Shown here piece by piece: positions 1 through 8,447 of a stretch of 12,225 nt of DNA. The stretch comes from Anaerolineae bacterium (lineage in GTDB: Bacteria > Chloroflexota > Anaerolineae > B4-G1 > SLSP01): positions 1 through 12,225 of the forward strand of contig JAFGSL010000171.1 of the NCBI GenBank assembly GCA_016934645.1. Reading direction: 5' to 3'. A program made the position numbers and the translations under genes. Position 1 is the stretch's first letter. Each line of letters begins with the position of its first letter. A model generated the notes under the pieces. It was not told the origin of the DNA, did no database searches, and saw nothing but the letters and a program-made list of their open reading frames with translations.

Positions 1-13
1 CGCCGGGAAAATG

Positions 14-22
14 TGTTATAAT
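14..22 (+). promoter_or_regulatory. extended -10 promoter of uvrA
   Basis: A TG dinucleotide at 14-15, one base, then a perfect TATAAT at 17-22 forms an extended -10 element. The expected transcription start is near base 29. That would leave only about five bases before the ATG at 34 but about 28 bases before the ATG at 58, which supports 58 as the uvrA start. The -35 region lies beyond the window edge or is absent, as extended -10 promoters allow. No LexA-type operator can be judged because the upstream DNA is missing. Confidence 0.65.
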
Positions 23-57
23 AACCGGTTGCAATGAGGGATACAGTGAGGGCAGAT

Positions 58-2975
<2,918 letters not shown>

Positions 2976-2979
<4 letters not shown>

Positions 2980-3341
2980 GAATCCTTCTGGGCCGAGGGA
3001 CTGGCTTTTTTTCTTGCTACTTCGATCTCTTTGCTTAGAATAGGTAGTCTATTCTGTATGATGTCCCAAACGATTTCGTCCGAGATAGCGTCATACCCGT
3101 GAGCGAGTACATTGCGAAAAGCGATAATGCGCTGGTAATCGCTGATCTCAATCAGCGCTTCCGGGTCTGTGTACTTTAAACGGTTGAGCGCTTCCCCGAT
3201 GATTTCAAATTGACGTTCTACCGCGGAACGCAACAGTGCATTGTCGTTGTAATCTTCGAACTGTTTGTTGTGCGTGAATTCTGCAATGAGTTCAACAGCA
3301 CGATCAATGTCATAAAGCAGTTTTTGGGTTTGTAGTTTCAT
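2976..3341 (-). CDS. hepT: HepT-like HEPN toxin (DUF86)
   Basis: The 121-residue, mostly helical protein carries the HEPN RNase signature RX4HXY at Arg76, His81 and Tyr83 (RNVLAHGY). The upstream RSAVERQFEIIGEAL helix is typical of the DUF86/HepT family. Known family members are RNases whose toxicity is blocked when the partner nucleotidyltransferase AMPylates the Tyr of this motif; that Tyr is present here. The gene follows mntA on the minus strand and overlaps it by 32 bases. There is no clear ribosome site before its ATG, so translational coupling to mntA is likely. The last codons enter the uvrA end: the two stop codons share CTAG. The lysine/serine-rich C-terminal tail (about residues 110-121) is variable. 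Identification rests on motif plus partner. The RNA target cannot be read from sequence. Confidence 0.93.
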
Positions 3342-3639
3342 AGATTAGCACCCGATCTTGCTGGATAGCCTGTTTGAAGTAAGGATTTTTAATAGCTTTC
3401 TCTTCGATCAAATCTACCGGTCGTTGGAAAAGTTGTTCCAATGCCTCTTTCAACCCAAAATATTGTTCAAAGGCGCCGAGTGGGTGCGTTTCGGTGAAAT
3501 TCACCAGAAAATCAATGTCGCTTCGCTTGGGATCGAAATCATGGCGTGATGCTGAACCAAACACTTCCAGACGTCTCACCCCATAAATGTGACACAGTTC
3601 TGAAAGTTTATTCTTGTAGTTTCCGATAACTGACCCCAT
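3310..3639 (-). CDS. mntA: MntA-like minimal nucleotidyltransferase antitoxin
   Basis: The 109-residue protein belongs to the minimal nucleotidyltransferase (MNT) superfamily. The catalytic signature is Gly28-Ser29 followed by Asp41-Ile-Asp43 (SDIDFLV). The third acidic residue is probably Asp76 in RPVDLIEE. The spacing from GS to the first Asp is eleven residues, which I regard as normal for the GSA-rich subfamily. In characterised pairs MntA transfers AMP groups to the HepT tyrosine and neutralises the toxin. Its ATG has a good AGGA ribosome site about five bases upstream. The gene begins 33 bases after the end of the TPR gene on the same strand, so it may be read from that gene's transcript or from a promoter hidden in the TPR gene's 3' end. 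The antitoxin-first order with overlap is the common layout of this type VII-like system. Confidence 0.92.
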   Translation of the reverse strand: MGSVIGNYKNKLSELCHIYGVRRLEVFGSASRHDFDPKRSDIDFLVNFTETHPLGAFEQYFGLKEALEQLFQRPVDLIEEKAIKNPYFKQAIQQDRVLIYETTNPKTAL

Positions 3640-3672
3640 TTTTTCCTGCTTGCAATTGGACTGCGATATCTT

Positions 3673-5016
3673 TCACGGCGCCAGCGCGCGATTCAGATCC
3701 TCGATGACGCCGAACAGCAACACTTGTCCCTCGTAGGTCATCAGGTCGGCAGCTTCGGCCAGCACCTTTTTTGCCTCCTCTTTACGGTCTTGTGCTAGGT
3801 AGACGTGCCCTAAGGCGTGCAAAGCACGCGCGTGTTCCAGGTCTCCTTTAGCCCATTGGATGGCGTAATTTCCCAGTTGTTCTGCCTCGACGATGCGTTC
3901 CGGGCGGTAGTCGGTGTAGAAACGGGCAAGCGCTACGAGCAGCTCGAAATTATACGGATCGAGTTTCTGCGCATAAAGGAGATCGCTTTGTGCCGCGTCG
4001 ATGTCGGGTGGACTTTGCACGAGGTAGGCCCACGAACGGGCGATGTGGACGATGGCACTCTCCTCGGTGAGGCTGATCGCCCGTCCTGCTGCTCCCATAG
4101 CTTCCGCCGCATCCTCGACTTGCGCCGAAGCGATGGCTAACCAGGCTTCGGCCTCGGCATAGGTGGGATGGATCTCCGCTGCCTGGTCAAATTCCTTCGC
4201 GGCTTCACGGTAACGCCCTTGGAGGTAATATAACATCCCAATGCCAAAGTGCGCATCTGACAGACTTGGATTGAGGGCGAGAGCCATAAGGAAAGCATTT
4301 TCGGCAGCGGGCCAGTCGCACAGTTGGTAGTTCGCCTGGCCGATACCGAGGTAGGCCTCGAAACGCTTGTCATCCACGTCGCGCGCGTGCTGGAAGTCTT
4401 CTAGTGCAGCGGTATAAGCGCCTAGTCGCAGATACTCCGCGCCGCGTTGCAGGCGCATATCGACGTTATCCGGATTGGCGGCAATGTGCTGATCAAACTG
4501 GGTCGCTACCGGCGGGGCCGGTGTGGGTGTTGGAGCAGGTGTGCGCGTTGGACCTGGAGTTCGGGTAGGGGTTGGCGGTGCCAGCGTCGACGTGGCCGCC
4601 TCTACAGATGCAGCTTCGGTGGATACGGGAGCGACCGTCTCGTCGCCAGAGGGGGGGGCGGAGAGATTCTTCTTGATCATTGACGCCAGAAGGAAGTAGG
4701 CCACCACGACAAACACAGCCAAGAGCAGCAGGAGCAGCAACTGTGCAGGTTTGAGACCTTTACCTTCAGCGCGCGCACGTTTCGGTTTTGCTGCGGCAGC
4801 GGCGCGTTTGGCAGCGCGCCTGCTCTCGCGTTTGGAGGGCTTCTTTTCGTGTTTCTCGCGTTTACCGCGCCCCTCGCGTCTTGCGCGCCCTTTCTTCTCG
4901 CTGGGGGCTTCTTCCGGCTCGGGTGGCGCTTCAAGCTCCTCTTCGTCGAATAGGCCCTCCCACAGATCTTCATCTGGTTGTTGCTTTGCACTGCGTTTAT
5001 CGTCGAGCAACCCCAT
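3673..5016 (-). CDS. single-pass membrane TPR-repeat protein
   Basis: The 447-residue protein has clear regions. Residues 1-40 are acidic (runs of Asp/Glu), and 41-88 are very basic (Lys/Arg with Ala). Residues 91-113 form one hydrophobic membrane helix, and 119-170 a Pro/Thr/Ala-rich linker with repeated TPTP/TRTP. From about 172 to 440 there are about six TPR-like helical hairpins, with recognisable units around 185-215, 218-250, 253-285 and 365-420. The basic stretch next to the helix suggests an N-in orientation with the TPR domain outside. TPR domains bind proteins, so a scaffold or envelope-assembly role is plausible, but no specific function can be assigned. The start is fixed by GGAGG six bases before the ATG, with a promoter upstream at 5082-5110. 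It is well separated from rnhB (divergent) and lies just upstream of mntA-hepT. Pro/Thr linkers of this kind are common in Chloroflexota surface proteins. Confidence 0.85.
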   Translation of the reverse strand: MGLLDDKRSAKQQPDEDLWEGLFDEEELEAPPEPEEAPSEKKGRARREGRGKREKHEKKPSKRESRRAAKRAAAAAKPKRARAEGKGLKPAQLLLLLLLAVFVVVAYFLLASMIKKNLSAPPSGDETVAPVSTEAASVEAATSTLAPPTPTRTPGPTRTPAPTPTPAPPVATQFDQHIAANPDNVDMRLQRGAEYLRLGAYTAALEDFQHARDVDDKRFEAYLGIGQANYQLCDWPAAENAFLMALALNPSLSDAHFGIGMLYYLQGRYREAAKEFDQAAEIHPTYAEAEAWLAIASAQVEDAAEAMGAAGRAISLTEESAIVHIARSWAYLVQSPPDIDAAQSDLLYAQKLDPYNFELLVALARFYTDYRPERIVEAEQLGNYAIQWAKGDLEHARALHALGHVYLAQDRKEEAKKVLAEAADLMTYEGQVLLFGVIEDLNRALAP

Positions 5017-5081
5017 ATCCTACCTCCATTGTCCACTTCTCTGGCGCATGGCTTCTACCCACCCATTCCCTGCTCAAACCT

Positions 5082-5110
5082 AGTATAAAACGACATGAGC
5101 GAAAAAGCAA
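5082..5110 (-). promoter_or_regulatory. promoter of the TPR gene
   Basis: Read on the minus strand, TTGCTT (5110-5105) is a weak -35. After 17 bases it is followed by TATACT (5087-5082), a five-of-six match to the -10 consensus. Transcription would start near 5075, giving a leader of about 60 bases before the ATG at 5016. Confidence 0.5.
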
Positions 5111-5118
5111 ATATTCAT

Positions 5119-5146
5119 TTGGCAATCGGCCAGAGTGTGGCAGAAT
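5119..5146 (+). promoter_or_regulatory. possible promoter of rnhB
   Basis: TTGGCA at 5119-5124 (five of six to the -35 consensus) is followed after 16 bases by CAGAAT at 5141-5146 (four of six to the -10). Transcription would start at about the first unit of the tandem repeat at 5149. It is a weak match and could be chance. Confidence 0.3.
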
Positions 5147-5148
5147 AG

Positions 5149-5185
5149 GCGAATGAGCGAATCAGCAAATGGCGAATGGCAAATG
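5149..5185. repeat. degenerate GCRAATG tandem repeat, five units
   Basis: Five consecutive units read GCGAATGA, GCGAATCA, GCAAATG, GCGAATG and GCAAATG (8, 8, 7, 7 and 7 bases). The pattern is that of short tandemly repeated repetitive (STRR) sequences. It lies in the 204-base divergent gap between the TPR gene and rnhB. Any function is unknown. Confidence 0.75.
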
Positions 5186-5192
5186 AACAACC

Positions 5193-5220
5193 GACTATCT
5201 GACGACTTGACTTTGGACTT
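5193..5220. repeat. GACT-rich degenerate repeat before rnhB
   Basis: GAC recurs at 5193, 5201, 5204, 5209 and 5216 in units such as GACTATCT, GACTT and GACTTTG, ending right at the rnhB ATG. The same wording recurs before the DUF3592 gene at 7809-7850. It takes the place where a Shine-Dalgarno site would be expected. Confidence 0.65.
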
Positions 5221-5853
5221 ATGAACTTACCTACACTGGAAGCGGAAGAGCGATTTTGGGCGCGCGGGATGCGGCGCATAGCCGGGCTTGATGAGGCCGG
5301 GCGCGGTGCGTGGGCTGGACCGGTGGTCGCCGCGGCGGTGATCCTCCCTTGCGGGGATGAAGTGTGCGCGGCGCTGGCGGGCGTGCGCGATTCCAAACAG
5401 GTATCATCTGCAAAGCGTGAGGTACTGGCAGTGCGCATCCGCGAGGTGGCGTTGGCAGTGGGGGTGGGGCGCGGCGAACAACAGGAGATCGATGCGCTGG
5501 GCATCGTCCCGGCGACGCGGCTGGCGATGCAGCGTGCGCTGGCGGCGCTATCCATTGCGCCGGAAGCGCTCATCGTCGATGCGCTGCCTTTGCCCGCTGT
5601 GGACCTCCCGCAGGATGTGTTCCCCTATGCCGACGCGCGCTCGTTGTCGGTCGCCGCGGCAAGTATCATCGCCAAAGTTTCGCGGGATCGCTGGATGGTG
5701 GTGGTGGCGGAGGTGGATTTCCCCGGCTACGGTTTCGCGCAGCACAAAGGCTATGGCACGCGGCAGCACCGGGCAGCACTGGAGCGTCTGGGTATTTGCC
5801 CGATCCATCGCCTTACTTTTCGCCCTGTAACAGACCGTTTGTCAGCGGATTAG
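5221..5853 (+). CDS. rnhB: ribonuclease HII
   Basis: RNase HII cuts the RNA strand of RNA-DNA hybrids and starts removal of single ribonucleotides from DNA. The 210 residues match the usual 190-230. Motifs in order are GLDEAGRG at 22-29 with catalytic Asp24 and Glu25, DSK at 57-59, Asp120 in LIVDAL, Asp138 in the YADARS segment followed by the AASIIAKVSRD helix, and GYGFAQHKGYGT at 169-180. All four metal ligands are present. The usual GRGPLAGP reads GRGAWAGP here, a mild variant. The ATG at 5221 is the only sensible start: an in-frame ATG at 5176 runs into a stop at 5200. It has no Shine-Dalgarno sequence, and the bases before it are GACT repeats, so translation may be weak or leaderless-like. 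A 93-base gap separates it from the next gene on the same strand. Confidence 0.97.
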   Translation: MNLPTLEAEERFWARGMRRIAGLDEAGRGAWAGPVVAAAVILPCGDEVCAALAGVRDSKQVSSAKREVLAVRIREVALAVGVGRGEQQEIDALGIVPATRLAMQRALAALSIAPEALIVDALPLPAVDLPQDVFPYADARSLSVAAASIIAKVSRDRWMVVVAEVDFPGYGFAQHKGYGTRQHRAALERLGICPIHRLTFRPVTDRLSAD

Positions 5854-5870
5854 CTAACCAGAGGTTGCAC

Positions 5871-5922
5871 CGGATTTTAACGGATTACTTAACTTTCAAC
5901 TTTCAACCTGTAACTTGTAACG
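5871..5922. repeat. CGGATT pair and AACTTTC heptamer tandem repeat
   Basis: CGGATT occurs at 5871 and 5881, and also at the rnhB end (5846). It is followed by in-phase 7-base units from 5891: AACTTTC, AACTTTC, AACCTGT, AACTTGT and a partial AACG. This is a heptameric STRR-type repeat filling most of the gap between rnhB and the kinase-like gene. Confidence 0.75.
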
Positions 5923-5946
5923 ATTTTCTGTGAGGAACCCAATATC

Positions 5947-6504
5947 ATGATCGTGATTATCAACGGCCCATGCGGCATCGGCAAGAGCACGACGGGTGAG
6001 CATGTGACCTGGCATTTCGACCGCGCTGTCTTTCTCGACGGTGACTACATCGGTTCGGTGCATCCCTTCGAGATTTACGACGATGCCCGCATCGAGCATC
6101 TGTACCAAACGCTGCGGCATCTGATCGCGTTTCACATCGAACGGGGCGACTATCACAATTTCGTCATCCCCTACGTTTTTGAATCGCCGGAGTCCCTGGT
6201 GCGTTTGCGGACGCTGCTCGCCGACCTGGACGACGAAATCTACGCCTTTCGGCTGGTGTGTGACGCGCAGGTGCTCGAGCAGCGCCTCCGCAATTCTGCA
6301 CGATCTCCCGATGACCTGCCCTGGTATCTCAACCGTGCCCCGGAACTCGTCCGCATCCAGGAAGCGGCGGCGCGCAACGGCGACCTGGGGCACGTGGTGG
6401 ATACCACGGCGCGGACGCCCGCTGACGTCGCTGGGGAAATTTGGGAGTTGGTTCACGCTCCCGATTTCACTGCCCGCTATCGTGAGGCGTCATGTGCATC
6501 GTGA
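5947..6504 (+). CDS. P-loop nucleotide kinase-like protein (AAA_33 type)
   Basis: The 185-residue protein starts directly with a beta strand and the Walker A GPCGIGKST (residues 7-15). An acidic FLDGD segment at 29-33 is in the place where small kinases bind the phosphate acceptor. An Arg-rich helix at 111-119 (EQRLRNSAR) may be a lid. This layout fits small kinases of the AAA_33, chloramphenicol-phosphotransferase or gluconokinase-like type. The substrate cannot be told. The ATG follows a moderate GAGGAA site. The gene ends in TGA at 6502-6504, inside the start of the glycosyltransferase gene, so the two are probably co-translated. A role on a sugar or nucleotide related to that enzyme is an inference from position only. 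Confidence 0.8.
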   Translation: MIVIINGPCGIGKSTTGEHVTWHFDRAVFLDGDYIGSVHPFEIYDDARIEHLYQTLRHLIAFHIERGDYHNFVIPYVFESPESLVRLRTLLADLDDEIYAFRLVCDAQVLEQRLRNSARSPDDLPWYLNRAPELVRIQEAAARNGDLGHVVDTTARTPADVAGEIWELVHAPDFTARYREASCAS

Positions 6505-7676
6505 TGATTGGACCTTTCGGCTTGCGTCCGCGCGGCACGATGAGCGTGCGGGCGCTGCCGCTGGCGCAGGCGCTCGTCGCGCGTGGACATAGCGTGACGC
6601 TGCTGCTGCCCCCGTGGCAGAATCCCGAAGATGCGGGACGAGTCTGGGACGAAGGCGGCGTGCACATCGAAAACGTGGCCCTTCCGGCGGGTGTGCCGGG
6701 GTGGTTCCACTGGCGGCTGACGTCGGTATTGGTCCGCCGTGCGGTGGCACTCAAACCGGACGTGATCCACACCTTCAAGCCCAAAGCCTACGCGGGATTG
6801 GCGCACCTCGCGCTGCGCCGCCGTTTCCCCGTGGTGGTCGATACCGATGATTGGGAAGGCTACGGCGGCTGGAATGACCTCAATCCCTATCCCGTATTGC
6901 TCAAGCGATTCTTCGCCTGGCAGGAGCGATGGGGGCTGACACGCGCGGCTGCCGTTACCGTCGCCAGCCGGGCGCTGCAAACACTCACTTGTGCGATGGG
7001 CGGCCCGCCGGAGCGTGTGTTCTATCTGCCGAACGGCTGCATCCCGCGTCCGACGGTTTCGCGCACCGTTGAGGGTGGTGGACGTCCCACGTTGTTGCTT
7101 TACACCCGCTTCTTCGAGTACAACGTGGAACGGCTGTGGCGCATCGGTGAAGGTGTGCGGGCACGCATCCCCGATGTGCGGTTGTGGGTGGTAGGGAAGG
7201 GTTTCTTCGCGGAGGAAGAGACGCTGCTGTCACTGGCTCGCGCAGCGGGATGGCAAGTGGCTGAAGGCGCGTCGCCCGCACCGGATGTTGATCTGGTCTA
7301 CGCGGGGCTGGTTCCGCCGGAGGATTTGCCCGCACACTTCGCCCAGGCTGATGTGGCGCTCTATCCCTTCGATGACACGCTGCTCAACCGCACCAAGTGC
7401 CCGGTCAAGCTGCTGGATTTGCTGACGGCGGGCGTTCCTGTGGTCGCCGATGCCGTGGGACAGGTGGCGCAGAGCATCGGTCACGGCGAAACGGGCCTGC
7501 TCGTCCCGCCTGGCGATGACACAGCGTTCATCGAGGCCGTGACGACGCTGCTGCGCGACGCGCCGTTGCGCCAATCCCTCGCGCAACACGCTGCCCGCGA
7601 TGCGCGCGAACGTTTCGCCTGGGAGACTCTCGCGCCCGTCGCCGAGGCTGCATATGCGTATGCCTGTCGTGGGTAG
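6492..7676 (+). CDS. GT-B glycosyltransferase, family 4-like
   Basis: The 394-residue protein has two Rossmann-like halves of the GT-B fold. The N-terminal acceptor half starts CIVMIGPFG with a Gly-rich loop (GTMS, 15-18) and contains ARGHSVTLLLP (30-40) and the DVIHTFKPKA strand (90-99). The linker begins near YLPNG (178-182). The C-terminal donor half has LWVVGKG (231-237), VYAGLVPPEDLP (269-280), KCPVKLLDLLTAGVPVVA (302-319) and HGETGLLVPPGD (331-342), the nucleotide-sugar-binding pattern of Glycos_transf_1. The usual first Glu of the EX7E motif is not obvious, as the segment has Asp309 instead. It overlaps the kinase-like gene by 13 bases. A second ATG at 6504 forms TGATG with that gene's stop, but the earlier ATG keeps the first strand whole and is preferred. 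Likely cytoplasmic, using a sugar nucleotide to build a surface glycan or glycolipid. Donor and acceptor are unknown. Confidence 0.88.
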   Translation: MCIVMIGPFGLRPRGTMSVRALPLAQALVARGHSVTLLLPPWQNPEDAGRVWDEGGVHIENVALPAGVPGWFHWRLTSVLVRRAVALKPDVIHTFKPKAYAGLAHLALRRRFPVVVDTDDWEGYGGWNDLNPYPVLLKRFFAWQERWGLTRAAAVTVASRALQTLTCAMGGPPERVFYLPNGCIPRPTVSRTVEGGGRPTLLLYTRFFEYNVERLWRIGEGVRARIPDVRLWVVGKGFFAEEETLLSLARAAGWQVAEGASPAPDVDLVYAGLVPPEDLPAHFAQADVALYPFDDTLLNRTKCPVKLLDLLTAGVPVVADAVGQVAQSIGHGETGLLVPPGDDTAFIEAVTTLLRDAPLRQSLAQHAARDARERFAWETLAPVAEAAYAYACRG

Positions 7677-7745
7677 TAGGGGCGAGGCATCCCTGCCACG
7701 GCTCATGACTGACAACACACCTTGGTGGGGATGCCTCGCCCCTAC
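7676..7745. repeat. 18-bp perfect inverted repeat, dispersed-palindrome type
   Basis: The arm GTAGGGGCGAGGCATCCC (7676-7693) is exactly complementary to 7728-7745, with a 34-base spacer. Pairing continues imperfectly inward. The left arm begins at the last base of the glycosyltransferase stop codon. Arms rich in GTAGGGGCG/CGCCCCTAC are, from memory, common dispersed palindromes in Chloroflexota and cyanobacteria. It could act as a transcription terminator or be a small non-autonomous mobile repeat. There is no T-run after it. Confidence 0.85.
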
Positions 7746-7752
7746 GTGTGCG

Positions 7753-7780
7753 TTGACTTGCATCGGCCTCGCACTATAAT
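7753..7780 (+). promoter_or_regulatory. near-consensus promoter of the DUF3592 gene
   Basis: TTGACT at 7753-7758 (five of six) and a perfect TATAAT at 7775-7780 are 16 bases apart. The start point would be near 7787, leaving a leader of about 79 bases that contains the GACT repeats and a GGAGG ribosome site. The promoter begins just after the palindrome at 7676-7745, so the palindrome insulates it from the upstream genes. Confidence 0.7.
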
Positions 7781-7808
7781 CCTGGATACACAACACAAAT
7801 TCTTCAAC

Positions 7809-7850
7809 GACCTGACTACCCGACTATACGACTACTTGACTGATGACTAC
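7809..7850. repeat. GACTANNN degenerate octamer repeat
   Basis: GAC recurs at 7809, 7814, 7822, 7830, 7838 and 7845. Three units are in phase at eight bases (GACTACCC, GACTATAC, GACTACTT). It lies in the predicted leader of the DUF3592 gene and ends just before its Shine-Dalgarno site. The wording matches the repeat before rnhB. Confidence 0.7.
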
Positions 7851-7865
7851 AGAGGAGGTATTGCA

Positions 7866-8342
7866 ATGCCATTCTTAATCGTTTTCGGTGCGTGTCTGAT
7901 CGTCTTTGGCGCGGTCTATGTGATCTCCACCATTGTGACCAAGCGCAGTTTCCAGGGAACGGCGAACTGGCCGAAGGCTGCCGGCGAAGTGTTGCGAGCG
8001 TTCGTCTACCGTCACGAGCGCCGGACGCCGAAAGAGACCAGCATCACGTATACCCCTGTTGTTGAGTATACCTACACCGTCGAGGGACAGCCGTACACGT
8101 CCCAGAAGCGCGATTTTGCGCCGTACTACTGCGACTCTTTCGCCGAGGAGCGGAAAGCGGCGGAGGTTGTCGCCGAGCTTCCGCCCGGCAAGTCCGTCGA
8201 GGTTCGTTATAACCCTGATGTTCCGGCGCAGGCTGCGCTGAAGGTGGAGAAGCCTCAGATGCACAATACCGTTCTGCTCTTCGGCGTCGCCAATGTCGTG
8301 GTGGGTGCGTTGATGATCGTGTTGGCTGTGGTGTTGATGTAG
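7866..8342 (+). CDS. DUF3592 membrane protein
   Basis: The 158-residue protein has a hydrophobic helix at 2-24 and another at 133-158, with a soluble domain between. That domain shows the DUF3592 pattern: an NWPKAAGEVL segment (34-43), YTPVVEYTYTVEGQPY (62-77) and a closing VEVRYNPDVPAQAALK (111-126). Both ends are in the membrane and the beta-rich middle probably faces one side. No reaction is known for the family. The start is set by GGAGG seven bases before the ATG at 7866. A longer frame back to a TTG at 7722 would run through the palindrome and the promoter, so it is not used. It appears to be its own transcription unit. Confidence 0.85.
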   Translation: MPFLIVFGACLIVFGAVYVISTIVTKRSFQGTANWPKAAGEVLRAFVYRHERRTPKETSITYTPVVEYTYTVEGQPYTSQKRDFAPYYCDSFAEERKAAEVVAELPPGKSVEVRYNPDVPAQAALKVEKPQMHNTVLLFGVANVVVGALMIVLAVVLM

Positions 8343-8392
8343 GCGATAGGCCTTCACATAAACCATGTTGGCTGGCTATTCAGCAACCGCCT
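8341..8392. other. weak nested inverted repeat after DUF3592 gene
   Basis: AGGCG (8341-8345) can pair with CGCCT (8388-8392). Inside it GTTGGCTG (from 8368) pairs with CAGCAAC (8381-8387) with one bulged G. There is no T-run, so a terminator role is only possible. Confidence 0.3.
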
Positions 8393-8401
8393 CTGATCTA
8401 A

Positions 8402-8422
8402 ATAGTGAGTGTTCCTCACTAT
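8402..8422. promoter_or_regulatory. perfect palindrome upstream of the nuclease-like gene
   Basis: ATAGTGAG (8402-8409) is exactly complementary to CTCACTAT (8415-8422) across a five-base centre, TGTTC. It lies 25 bases before the ATG at 8448. Its size, symmetry and place fit a repressor operator or an early hairpin in the leader. No regulator gene is adjacent. Confidence 0.6.
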
Positions 8423-8447
8423 CGATTGAGCAACAAGAGACAGTAGT

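Noticed and set aside
2989..3012. Possible rho-independent terminator of uvrA inside the hepT end
   Set aside because: A run of seven T follows GGGCC/GGCTT, but only three Watson-Crick pairs plus two G-T pairs form, too weak to call.
5896..6456. 186-codon minus-strand open frame opposite the kinase-like gene
   Set aside because: The plus-strand frame has a Walker A motif at the right place; the antisense frame shows nothing recognisable.
7722..7865. N-terminal extension of the DUF3592 protein from a TTG
   Set aside because: It would run through the palindrome arm, the promoter and the GACT repeats, while the ATG at 7866 has a strong GGAGG site and begins a membrane helix.
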